This document shows, piece by piece, positions 57,625 to 64,000 of a stretch of DNA of 64,000 nucleotides. The translations under genes were made by a program, and so were the position numbers. The notes beneath the pieces were generated by a model that had not been told where the DNA came from, searched no databases, and was given only the letters and a program-made list of their open reading frames with translations. This DNA comes from Enterobacter dykesii (lineage in GTDB: Bacteria > Pseudomonadota > Gammaproteobacteria > Enterobacterales > Enterobacteriaceae), in assembly GCF_008364625.2 (NCBI RefSeq), contig NZ_CP126604.1, positions 1,674,001 through 1,738,000 on the forward strand, read 5' to 3'. Position 1 is the first letter of the stretch. Every line of letters starts with the position of its first letter.

Positions 57625-57855
57625 ATGATGAAGACATCAATTCAAAAAAAGCTCTTATCGATTTGCAGTCAGGCTGAACTAGGACGCCGGATGAAAAGGA
57701 GAGCCCAAACTGTAAACGGCTGGTTCAAAAACAAAATTCCCGGAGAACTGGTGCTCAAAGTGAGTAAGGCCGTCGATTGGCAAGTTACTCCTAATGAATT
57801 ACGACCTGATCTTTATCCCAATCCAAAAGATGGTTTACCTCAGAAGGAGGCTTAA
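57625..57855 (+). CDS. Cro/YdaS-like regulator
   Basis: 76 residues; HTH SQAELGRRMKRRAQTVNGWF, then the typical tail KVSKAVDWQVTPNELRPDLYPNP of Cro/YdaS-type phage regulators. First gene from PR, diverging from the repressor. The recognition region RAQTVNGWF resembles KAQSVNGW of the repressor, fitting shared operators. ATG doublet at 57625/57628. In Rac, YdaS forms a pair with YdaT; the next gene may be its partner. Confidence 0.8.
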   Translation: MMKTSIQKKLLSICSQAELGRRMKRRAQTVNGWFKNKIPGELVLKVSKAVDWQVTPNELRPDLYPNPKDGLPQKEA

Positions 57856-57857
57856 TC

Positions 57858-58412
57858 ATGCAGTCAGCTACATATCAACATCATAACCAACGCCTGGCCG
57901 GACCGCTGAAAACTCAAAATCAATTTATGGCGCATCGGCGAGATTGCTTTAAGCACCGTTCAATACAGGTTGCAGTTCGGGAGTGGGAATCCACTTTGCC
58001 CGGCCAGGCGCAGGAGAAAATCGCTCAGATGGTGGCTGAGCAGTGGGCGAAGGAAGGGGGCCGCGGTATCGCGGTCAACAAGCAGAATTTATTCCGGTAT
58101 CTGAAAAACGAAGGTGGTTCGGAAAAATACACCGCATACATCATGCAACTGTCGGGGGCAATCGTCGCCGCTATGCCCATTGAGATCGCCAGAAAGCATG
58201 GACTCAGTAACGCCAGAACGGAAGCCGAGCTGGTGGCGAGCGCTATCAAAGAATGCAGTGAGGCACATCAGGCGAAGTTGCTGGGCGCACCGCTGCAAAA
58301 GCTTGAGAAGGAGATCCGCGAAGCGGCAATCGCTTTATTCAACATGTTACCTGCTGACGCGGCGGGACCACTACTGGCGAGCATCAGCGCCGTAGCGCCG
58401 CAATTTTTTTAA
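57858..58412 (+). CDS. YdaT-like protein at the cII position
   Basis: 184 residues, starting 2 bases after the cro-like stop. Body AVREWESTLPGQAQEKIAQMVAEQW...NKQNLFRYLKNEG resembles YdaT-type proteins of Rac-like prophages, of which overexpression is toxic or blocks division in E. coli. It holds the place of lambda cII. C-terminus is a helical segment (KLEKEIREAAIALFNMLP). The family call is from memory and moderate. Confidence 0.55.
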   Translation: MQSATYQHHNQRLAGPLKTQNQFMAHRRDCFKHRSIQVAVREWESTLPGQAQEKIAQMVAEQWAKEGGRGIAVNKQNLFRYLKNEGGSEKYTAYIMQLSGAIVAAMPIEIARKHGLSNARTEAELVASAIKECSEAHQAKLLGAPLQKLEKEIREAAIALFNMLPADAAGPLLASISAVAPQFF

Positions 58413-58429
58413 TCGAGTTTTGACCAATG
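58410..58429 (+). repeat. Boundary repeat copy 3
   Basis: TAATCGAGTTTTGACCAATG; the TAA is the stop of the YdaT-like gene. The ATG begins an 10-codon frame that runs into the start of the replication gene. Confidence 0.88.
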
Positions 58430-58459
58430 AATTCAACCCGGAGGCTTCATGAGCATTGA
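58427..58459 (+). CDS. Possible 10-codon leader peptide
   Basis: [10 protein letters not shown], starting at the ATG of boundary repeat 3 and overlapping the replication-gene start by 11 bases. It contains the ribosome site (CCCGGAGG) of that gene. May couple translation; may also be incidental. Confidence 0.35.
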   Translation: MNSTRRLHEH

Positions 58460-59507
58460 TGCAATGCGGTGGGCCAAGAAAGTTAAGACCGGAAAATCCT
58501 CCAGTAAGGCGATCCTGACCTGGCTGGCTGATATGTGCGGCGCTGACTTGTGCGCTTACCCGTCCGTCGCTGCGCTTGCAGAGGCTACTGAGATGGACAG
58601 AAAGACGGTGCTTGCAGGCTTGCAGCATCTGCAGGAAATCGGCCTGGTTGTCGACACAGGTGAACGGCGCGGCAGGACAAAGCAAATTCCTGTGTACAAG
58701 CTGGTTGGTGTTGAGGAAAGCATACCCGATGCCGAACAGATCCAAAACCGGAACTCTTTAAAGGATCCCAAAAACGGGACGGTTAATTTGAACCGTACCG
58801 AAAACGGAACTGTTAATACAAACAGTGCCATTAACGGGACTATTTCAGGAAATAAGGGTACCAAAAACGGGATTGTTAACAGTTCATATTTTAACCAAAG
58901 AGTGCCGTTTTTCCCTTTAAACAGTCCCAAAAACGGGACACGGAATCTACCAAGGAACCATAAAGATCTAAACCCCACACATAGAGAACTGGTCGAACCT
59001 GTTATTCCTGATTATCCGGATCAGCCAGGTATCGGAATTGGGCAACAGCAGCCATTCGGCAAATTCCGGATGTTTGAAGACTGGAAGCCAACAGCCGACT
59101 TTGCACGACAGGCAAACCTGTGGGGCATGCCGCTCAAGGCAGGCATAAATATCGAAGCCGAGCTGAGCAGTTTCATCGCTTACTGGCAAGCCGAAGGGAA
59201 AGTGTTTCATCAAATTCAGTGGGAGCAGAAGTTCTCTCGCCACCTGGATCGCGCAAAGGTTCTGAAAGCACCACAAACGGGAGGTACCGAGAATGCATCA
59301 GTTAGACCACAGCCAGCAGCATCCCGAGCTGTTCAGCAAATACAGTCAGCACACGCAGAGTGGCGACGCCGGAACGGACTTGATGGCGGCAGAGACAGCG
59401 TGGCGGTTATGGCAGGTGATGGGGGAAATCTTCTCGAACCGCTGGACGCAGAAGAATGGGGCAGAACCCACGGCCCTGTGGATAGCTCAGATAGGTTCGA
59501 TGACTGA
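58449..59507 (+). CDS. Phage replication initiator (O-type)
   Basis: 352 residues. N-terminal winged-helix HTH ([23 protein letters not shown]...[33 protein letters not shown]), a middle part encoded by the iteron array (repeated KNGT/ENGT), and a C-terminal segment like the DnaT-type ssDNA-binding domain ([19 protein letters not shown]...[10 protein letters not shown]...WEQKFSRHL). By position and origin location it matches lambda O. The last 215 bases also encode the start of the P-type protein in another frame. Confidence 0.85.
   Translation: MSIDAMRWAKKVKTGKSSSKAILTWLADMCGADLCAYPSVAALAEATEMDRKTVLAGLQHLQEIGLVVDTGERRGRTKQIPVYKLVGVEESIPDAEQIQNRNSLKDPKNGTVNLNRTENGTVNTNSAINGTISGNKGTKNGIVNSSYFNQRVPFFPLNSPKNGTRNLPRNHKDLNPTHRELVEPVIPDYPDQPGIGIGQQQPFGKFRMFEDWKPTADFARQANLWGMPLKAGINIEAELSSFIAYWQAEGKVFHQIQWEQKFSRHLDRAKVLKAPQTGGTENASVRPQPAASRAVQQIQSAHAEWRRRNGLDGGRDSVAVMAGDGGNLLEPLDAEEWGRTHGPVDSSDRFDD
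58740..58939 (+). other. Iteron array, probable phage replication origin
   Basis: Repeats of consensus TCCCAAAAACGGGAC at 58740, 58766, 58796, 58826, 58859 and 58925, plus one inverted copy near 58903-58916. Most are spaced 26-33 bases apart. The best copies are themselves palindromic (GTCCC...GGGAC). As in lambda ori, they lie inside the initiator gene. Confidence 0.75.
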
Positions 59508-59964
59508 GAGCCAGATCAAACTGGTTTGTCAGCAATGCATGGACCGTTGCGCGGTAGGTAACACATGGCCCCCGGATCTTGCTGAGTTCGTTTCGCTGGT
59601 TTCAGATAGTGGTGCAAATCCGTTCGGGCTGACATCTGACCGGGTGATGAGTGAATACCGTCGCTGGCGTAACGAGTCGTATCGTTTTTCGGGTAGTGAC
59701 AAATATCCCTGGCCCCAGCCGGTGCTCTATCACATCTGTATCGAAATGCGCAGAACTGGTGTTGAGCGTCAGATGACCGAGGGGGAACTTAAAAAACTGG
59801 CAGAGAAGTTATTAACCAAATGGACGAAGCACGTAAGCAACGGGCTTTCAGTTCCACCAATCCGTCGGCAGCTAGCTGCACCGCAGCATCCGGCAGGGCC
59901 AACTCCGGCACAGCTACTGATGGAAGAGTACCAACGCCGTAAAGCGGCAGGTTTAACCAACTAA
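59293..59964 (+). CDS. Replication protein P-like helicase loader
   Basis: 223 residues; resembles lambda P in layout: [22 protein letters not shown], then [56 protein letters not shown] and [17 protein letters not shown]. Lambda P brings the host DnaB helicase to the origin. The ATG has a strong GGGAGG site 8 bases upstream, inside the O-type gene, giving a 215-base overlap. Confidence 0.8.
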   Translation: MHQLDHSQQHPELFSKYSQHTQSGDAGTDLMAAETAWRLWQVMGEIFSNRWTQKNGAEPTALWIAQIGSMTESQIKLVCQQCMDRCAVGNTWPPDLAEFVSLVSDSGANPFGLTSDRVMSEYRRWRNESYRFSGSDKYPWPQPVLYHICIEMRRTGVERQMTEGELKKLAEKLLTKWTKHVSNGLSVPPIRRQLAAPQHPAGPTPAQLLMEEYQRRKAAGLTN

Positions 59965-59981
59965 TCGAGTATTGACCAATG
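59962..59981 (+). repeat. Boundary repeat copy 4
   Basis: TAATCGAGTATTGACCAATG; its TAA is the stop of the P-like gene and its ATG is the start of the PerC-type gene. This copy joins two real genes directly. Confidence 0.88.
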
Positions 59982-60398
59982 ACCAAAACATTAACCCAAA
60001 AAGAACAGGTAGCGGTATTCGTGCGCTACCAACCGAACTGCGCCGTAGGCGATGTTTCCGATGCGTTGGACTTGGCTGGCGGCACAGCTGGCAGATTGCT
60101 GCGTGAGCTCAGTGACGAAGGCGTGATCATTCGATCACGTAACAGCGTTCAGTACACATACAGGGCGGTACCGCACGCAGATATTCCAGACGTAATCCTC
60201 CCGTGCATGGTTGAAAAAAGTGATCCGGTCAGGATGCAGGCCGCCGAGCAGAAAGCGAAGGAGCTAGAGGAGAGGGGGCTTTGGCGAAGAGCAGCAGCAG
60301 TATATTCGGACATGTTTGGTATCGCCGGTAGCGCTGTTGAAGTAGCCCGTATTGCCAAGCGCCGTAAAGACTGTCTGCGCCAGGCGGGGAGGGTATGA
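59979..60398 (+). CDS. wHTH-PerC-type phage regulator
   Basis: 139 residues. N-terminal winged helix (KEQVAVFVRYQPNCAVGDVSDALDLAGGTAGRLLRELSDEGVI) and a C-terminal PerC-like module (KAKELEERGLWRRAAAVYSDMFGIA...ARIAKRRKDCLRQA). PerC of enteropathogenic E. coli activates LEE genes, and phage-borne relatives are common; its target here is unknown. Starts in boundary repeat 4 and overlaps the next gene by 4 bases. Confidence 0.72.
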   Translation: MTKTLTQKEQVAVFVRYQPNCAVGDVSDALDLAGGTAGRLLRELSDEGVIIRSRNSVQYTYRAVPHADIPDVILPCMVEKSDPVRMQAAEQKAKELEERGLWRRAAAVYSDMFGIAGSAVEVARIAKRRKDCLRQAGRV

Positions 60399-60712
60399 CT
60401 ATGGCGAGCAATAAGCTCAGGATTATCCTTCGCGCGATTCAGCACGGCGGCGAGATCACCCCGCGGCAAGTTCGCCAGTTGCTGGGCTGCGACAGCAAAA
60501 AGGCCTGTCGCCTACTGGAGCATCTCGTTTCTGCTGGCGCCGCGAAGAACATCGGTCAGCGACACCACCCGGTGTACGTGATGCAGCCAGGCGGGGAAAC
60601 ATGCATTAAGCCATCACCGGTGGTTCGCAAGAAGTCCGGTATCATCGAAGTTTGCCGCCAGAACTGGCGGGATTATCAGATCCACAAAGTCATTGGGAGC
60701 ACCCGCGCATAA
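60395..60712 (+). CDS. Small winged-helix phage protein
   Basis: 105 residues with an N-terminal winged-helix pattern (RIILRAIQHGGEITPRQVRQLLGCDSKKACRLLEHLVSAGAAKNIG). Possibly a second regulator of the right operon. ATGACTATG start overlapping the PerC-type gene suggests coupling. No specific family named. Confidence 0.6.
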   Translation: MTMASNKLRIILRAIQHGGEITPRQVRQLLGCDSKKACRLLEHLVSAGAAKNIGQRHHPVYVMQPGGETCIKPSPVVRKKSGIIEVCRQNWRDYQIHKVIGSTRA

Positions 60713-61013
60713 ACCAACCTCTAAATGCTGGTGGCATCCGGCATTAAACAGTCGCAAAACTCTATTGAGAAAGAGATATTATTTTGGTATCAATATACTT
60801 AATCAAGAGTTCGAGACTTACGGAGCTCCTGTTAGTGGTACTTGGGCACTGGTTTTAGGTGTGTTCTCATCCTTAGTAACGATCGGTGATTGGCTTAACC
60901 GTCTGATCATTAGCTTTTTCAACATTGAGGATGTGAATATGAAAAAAAACTGTGGAACACTTGTGTTCATCCTAGCTGTGTGCGGTGCGGCGCTGTGGGA
61001 ACATCATCAGTAA
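60693..61013 (+). CDS. Uncertain ORF; possible small membrane peptide at its end
   Basis: The full frame (106 codons) has no good start: its beginning overlaps the preceding gene. The middle is hydrophobic (WALVLGVFSSLVTIGDWLNRLIISFF). The best-supported start is ATG 60939 after TGAGGATG, giving MKKNCGTLVFILAVCGAALW and EHHQ, a 24-residue hydrophobic peptide. Either a degraded membrane protein or a real micro-protein. Confidence 0.35.
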   Translation: MGAPAHKPTSKCWWHPALNSRKTLLRKRYYFGINILNQEFETYGAPVSGTWALVLGVFSSLVTIGDWLNRLIISFFNIEDVNMKKNCGTLVFILAVCGAALWEHHQ

Positions 61014-61092
61014 CCGATAAACCCAAGGAACACTATCAGCCGTAAGCCTTTAACAGTCGCCGGGAGTAGCCTCCTAACCCACACCAAATCAA

Positions 61093-61112
61093 TGGCCTCG
61101 TTATGCGAGGCC
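61093..61112. other. Hairpin in the right operon
   Basis: GGCCTCG-TTATG-CGAGGCC, a 7-bp perfect stem. No T tract follows (ATAACTTAAAAATT), so it is not a clear terminator. Confidence 0.5.
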
Positions 61113-61171
61113 ATAACTTAAAAATTAATTGTATCGAATGCTATCAATTTAGCTTCCAGAGGACGCAATTT

Positions 61172-61366
61172 ATGACAATGAGAAAAGTAACATTCAAAAA
61201 AGGTAATGAAGAAATAAGTTGCGATTGCTTCTAACTCGCTGATACCGCTGATTCGCAAGGGTATTTTGGTTATTTTTCTAAAGATAATTTCGGTATGTTC
61301 GAAAATAAATTTTCATACCCTGTGGAGAAAATTGGAGAAGAATATATCGTTTTTCTTCCGCAATAA
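61172..61366 (+). pseudogene. Small ORF with an in-frame TAA
   Basis: ATG 61172 has an AGAGGA site. The frame reads MTMRKVTFKKGNEEISCDCF, then TAA (61232-61234), then stays open for 43 codons (LADTADSQGYFGYFSKDNF, continuing to EYIVFLPQ) before TAA at 61364. The downstream part looks coding. The simplest reading is a nonsense mutation in a 64-codon gene. Confidence 0.45.
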
Positions 61367-61376
61367 TATAAGCTCC

Positions 61377-62378
61377 TCAGCGTAATTTTAAATTTGATTT
61401 CTTCTGGCGCTTTAATTTCTCTCTTATAAAATCACTCTCGCCATTCCGCCCGTTAACTAAATAATGTACTTCACAAAAGACTCGATAATTCGAAAAGAAA
61501 TCAGAAAGTGCCGCTTGTAAGTCTTTTGCCCATTGTATACGATTAACTTCTGCATCAAAAAATTGACGCACGGATTCTGTGTTTTCTCTGAGATGAAAAA
61601 CATTATTTCTAAAAATTCTGAGTGAATTCGAATTTTCTTTCATCAACTTTCCAATTTTGTCTGAAATTGATATAAGTTCTTTAAATTCATTGGGGCGCTC
61701 TTTAGCCAATAAGATTCGCATGTTTAGGTTACGAAAGCCCTCGCAGACCACACCTAAGAAACCTAACCAAGTAAAAAGATAAACTCGCATGTCAAATTCA
61801 TCACGATGAATTAATGATCCATTTTTTTTCATTTTTTGTTTGAGTTTATTGTAATTTCGCAACATAAGTTCAGCCGTTTCGAAATAATGAATCTGCAGTG
61901 TTAAAACATGATCTTGATTACGGCTAGGAAGTTTATCCTCAGGGGCGCGAGCGTCTATATCTAAAGCATATTTTAATGGAGCGTTAGCAATGTAATACAG
62001 ACCTTGATTCAAAGGCGATAAATGTCCTTTTTCTAATTCTTGCTTTAAGTGATCATCTACATCATTATAATTACTAAAGCCATATATGGGTAATCTACTA
62101 CCTGCAAATGCAGTTAACCACCAAGAGTTAAATCCACCTATCTCACCATGTTCACCGAAATCAAAATCAACAGTTCCAGAGTTTAAATCTACTCGACATC
62201 CAGCACCATGTTTAAAATATTTCACACCATCTGTTAACTCACCTGAAAATGGAATGTCATAATCAATCCATTCATTGCAAGAGGACGGCATTTGAATACC
62301 GGAGCGATACATTAGTTTTAGAGCGTCCTCAACATGGCTTTGAAAGTCTATAATCAAATGATAGAGGTTTACATTCAC
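61377..62378 (-). CDS. DUF6896-like plus HEPN domain protein (moron)
   Basis: 333 residues, GTG start, weak ribosome site. Residues about 10-95 resemble DUF6896 (KYFKHGAGCRVDLNSGTVDFDFGEHGEIGGF, then NSWWLTAFA). Residues about 155-305 are helical and carry RNNVFH at 257-262, the R-x4-H motif of HEPN ribonucleases. Antisense to the right operon, AT-rich and unlike its neighbours, so likely an independently expressed moron. HEPN proteins often serve as RNA-cutting toxins or abortive-infection effectors. Function is inferred only from the motif. Confidence 0.6.
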   Translation of the reverse strand: MNVNLYHLIIDFQSHVEDALKLMYRSGIQMPSSCNEWIDYDIPFSGELTDGVKYFKHGAGCRVDLNSGTVDFDFGEHGEIGGFNSWWLTAFAGSRLPIYGFSNYNDVDDHLKQELEKGHLSPLNQGLYYIANAPLKYALDIDARAPEDKLPSRNQDHVLTLQIHYFETAELMLRNYNKLKQKMKKNGSLIHRDEFDMRVYLFTWLGFLGVVCEGFRNLNMRILLAKERPNEFKELISISDKIGKLMKENSNSLRIFRNNVFHLRENTESVRQFFDAEVNRIQWAKDLQAALSDFFSNYRVFCEVHYLVNGRNGESDFIREKLKRQKKSNLKLR

Positions 62379-62620
62379 AGCTCACACTCACTTCTGGTTT
62401 CTTTAAAAAGAATACTATGTGTCCCGGACGAACAAGTAGTTTACCACTTTGCCTTAAAAGCGCGACAAGTATACATGTTTATCAGTATCGTCGCGAAATG
62501 AATCAAATTATTGATATATATTATTTTTCATGTGGTTCTTGATGTGGTTATTTTTTGATTAGATCCTTTTTGTTTACCATTTCGTGCGGTTAAAGCGTTG
62601 ATCAAAACTATCTTGCGATG

Positions 62621-62640
62621 TACTGTATGGATATACAGTT
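62621..62640 (+). promoter_or_regulatory. LexA (SOS) box
   Basis: TACTGTATGGATATACAGTT matches the LexA consensus CTGT-N8-ACAG exactly, with an AT-rich core. It lies 18 bases upstream of the DinI-like start, so the gene should be SOS-induced. Confidence 0.9.
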
Positions 62641-62658
62641 ATCGCGGTGGAGACAACG

Positions 62659-62891
62659 ATGAAAATAGAATTACCCATTGATCTTGCTCAAGAACTTCCT
62701 CAGAGCGTGGTTCCGACACTGGAAAAAGAACTGTTAAACGGCTCCAGAATCAGTTCGCTGAGTGCAGCCTGGTCATACGCCGTGCAGGCTCCAATTGGTT
62801 AAATGTTTACGGTGGTGAGAAAGAAGCTGAGCAGATGGTTGATGAAATCATCCAGAAGACTTGGGAAAGTGCAGACAACTGGTTTTATTGA
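62659..62891 (+). pseudogene. DinI-like gene with a frameshift
   Basis: The first 26 codons (MKIELPIDLAQELPQSVVPT, LEKELL) are DinI-like. Frame 0 then ends at TAA 62800. Shifting by -1 at GTTAAAC (62733-62739) gives RLQNQFAECSLVIRRAGSNW, LNVYGGEKEAEQMVDEIIQK and TWESADNWFY to TGA 62891, the complete DinI-like C-terminus. One missing A in the A-run explains it. Known DinI modulates RecA filaments. Controlled by the LexA box upstream. Confidence 0.8.
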
Positions 62892-62926
62892 TACAGCATG
62901 CAATGACTTTCCAGTGTGGAGGGATA

Positions 62927-63166
62927 GTGTTGAAACGGATAAAAGAATTACCTAGTAAGGGCTACGCGGTTATTAGATGCCACGATGGGGTTATTGTTGC
63001 GAGACTGCACTCATTTCCTGACAGTGGGCGCGCACTCATGTACCGACGAGGCGACGAGGTGTCGTTCATGCCGTTACAAGATGATGAGATGGTAGGAACA
63101 CCGACACTCTTTACGCAGATGCTTGAGCGGGCTGGTTATCGAATAGCAAAAAGTGGGTATCATTGA
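62927..63166 (+). CDS. Hypothetical phage protein, 79 residues
   Basis: GTG 62927 lies 3 bases after GGAGGG; the adjacent TTG at 62930 is equally possible. A longer frame from ATG 62861 overlaps the DinI-like gene and is less likely. Sequence: KRIKELPSKGYAVIRCHDGV and IVARLHSFPDSGRALMYRRG, then DEVSFMPLQDDE; looks beta-rich and folded. No family recognised. Follows the SOS gene by 35 bases and may share its promoter. Confidence 0.55.
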   Translation: MLKRIKELPSKGYAVIRCHDGVIVARLHSFPDSGRALMYRRGDEVSFMPLQDDEMVGTPTLFTQMLERAGYRIAKSGYH

Positions 63167-63271
63167 GCTAGTATTCATAGCAACGGACTGCGCCCTCACT
63201 TAAGTGATGGCGCAGAAAGTAAAGGTATCTGAATTGAAATTTATATCACTCCCAAACATTGTTATTCAAAC

Positions 63272-64000
63272 TCAATCTTTATTATTATGTTCAACAATCG
63301 GCAGTTTATTGGTTACTATCTCATCAAGAGTACCATAAAGCATTGAGTTATTGATGTTATGTAAGCCCCTCTTTGCCCTTTTCGTCAGTTCTACATGTGG
63401 AATGTTATCAACTATACTAATTTCAAAAATACCTTGGTATTCATGAGCTAGTGTTGTTAATTGGTCACTTAAGTTTTCATTTTTCTTAACTAGTGCTTCT
63501 TTCTCAATGCGAAGTTCAGATACGTCTTTGGTAAGAATTTTGATGTCACTTTTTGCGTGCTCGATACTCTGTTCAAGTTCCTTTATGGTTGAGTTTAAAT
63601 TTAGGTTTATATCTGAAAGTTGCTTGCGAACATTTTCACTCTGCGCAACAGACTCTTTTTCTGAGCGAAGTAATGTTCGCAGGCTATTTTCCTCCGCCTT
63701 ACTGTCACTCAACCTAGCCTGAAGATCTTTAACTTCAACCTCATATGATAAGACTTGGTCGTTTAATTTGCTATTCTCATTTTTTATTGACTCTATGCTT
63801 TCCTCAATAAATCTTTCTTCTTTTTTATCAGCTAATTTTTTTCTTGCTTCAATTTCTGCTATTGATTGTTGCAATTCTGCTACTCTGATTTTTGATGATA
63901 GAGTTAGTTCAATTGTTTCAGAATTGGGCTTGTCTTGGATTTTAGTAATTATTTTATTTATTTGTGGTAATAAGAAAGCTATTAAAACAGAGGTGCAAAG
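63272..64000 (-). CDS. Membrane-anchored coiled-coil protein, cut by the window edge
   Basis: The frame is open from the right edge (base 64000) to the stop at 63272, 242 codons visible, N-terminus missing. First visible residues (LCTSVLIAFLLPQINKII) look like the end of a membrane segment. Then about 150 residues of coiled coil (ELQQSIAEIEARKKLADKKE ... ELEQSIEHAKSDIKILTKDV), and a small C-terminal domain (EYQGIFEISIVDNIPHVELT). Reverse strand, AT-rich. Could be an exclusion-type membrane moron; not recognised. Confidence 0.65.
   Translation of the reverse strand, partial: LCTSVLIAFLLPQINKIITKIQDKPNSETIELTLSSKIRVAELQQSIAEIEARKKLADKKEERFIEESIESIKNENSKLNDQVLSYEVEVKDLQARLSDSKAEENSLRTLLRSEKESVAQSENVRKQLSDINLNLNSTIKELEQSIEHAKSDIKILTKDVSELRIEKEALVKKNENLSDQLTTLAHEYQGIFEISIVDNIPHVELTKRAKRGLHNINNSMLYGTLDEIVTNKLPIVEHNNKD

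Larger units (their letters stand above)
48253..64000. mobile_element. Left part of an e14/lambdoid-type prophage in icd
   Basis: Order from icd: AT-rich cargo, int, xis, exonuclease, small left-operon genes, PL, repressor, PR, cro-like, YdaT-like, O with iterons, P, PerC-type regulator, wHTH protein, morons. This is the lambdoid early region read from attL. Two early operons diverge around a repressor with shared operators. No head, tail or lysis genes are seen before the edge, so the element continues. Frameshifted and stop-containing genes near 61-63 kb hint at partial decay. Confidence 0.92.

Noticed and set aside
48253..64000. CRISPR array or transposon in the accessory region
   Set aside because: No regular repeat-spacer pattern, no terminal inverted repeats and no transposase frame were found.

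Overview
The window is a 64 kb piece of an Enterobacteriaceae chromosome. The first 48 kb follow, nearly gene for gene, the Escherichia coli fabD-to-icd segment, with protein lengths that match the E. coli products. The replacement of ycfZ/ymfA by a chemoreceptor and an EAL-HDOD gene between cobB and potD, and the general sequence divergence, suggest Enterobacter or a close relative (Lelliottia, Leclercia). Species cannot be fixed by reading alone.

Core layout: fatty-acid synthesis (fabD partial, fabG, acpP, fabF) continues into pabC-mltG-tmk-holB-ycfH, a tightly packed run for folate, peptidoglycan, dTTP and replication functions. Then come ptsG with its CRP, Mlc and SgrS control sites, fhuE (reverse strand), hinT-ycfL-lpoB-thiK-nagZ-ycfP, ndh with a perfect FNR box, ycfJ, comR/bhsA, ldtC, mfd, ycfT, lolCDE-nagK, cobB, a chemoreceptor diverging from a degenerate EAL-HDOD gene, potABCD (reverse), pepT, roxA, phoPQ with an autoregulatory PhoP box, purB-hflD-mnmA-nudJ-rluE, and icd.

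From the 3' end of icd to the right edge lies the left part of a lambdoid prophage whose integrase closely resembles that of e14, which inserts in icd. Between icd and int sits a visibly AT-rich cargo block (Ail/Lom-type barrel protein, LuxR-type regulator, two tiny membrane proteins, IprA-like regulator, orphan O-antigen-type flippase), in the place where e14 carries the T4-exclusion gene lit. The left operon follows (int, xis, a RecE-like N-terminal region joined to a DEDDh exonuclease, two small ORFs), then an immunity region with readable PL, PR, PRM and a shared operator family, a repressor without a peptidase domain, a YdaS/YdaT-like pair, replication genes O and P with an iteron origin inside O, and a right operon with a PerC-type regulator.

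Beyond 61 kb are morons and damaged genes: a reverse-strand DUF6896-HEPN fusion (best candidate for an undescribed defence or toxin function), a LexA-controlled DinI-like gene with a frameshift, a small gene with an in-frame stop, and a membrane-anchored coiled-coil protein cut by the window edge. No tRNA, rRNA, CRISPR array or insertion sequence was seen. Prophage late genes and attR would lie to the right of the window.
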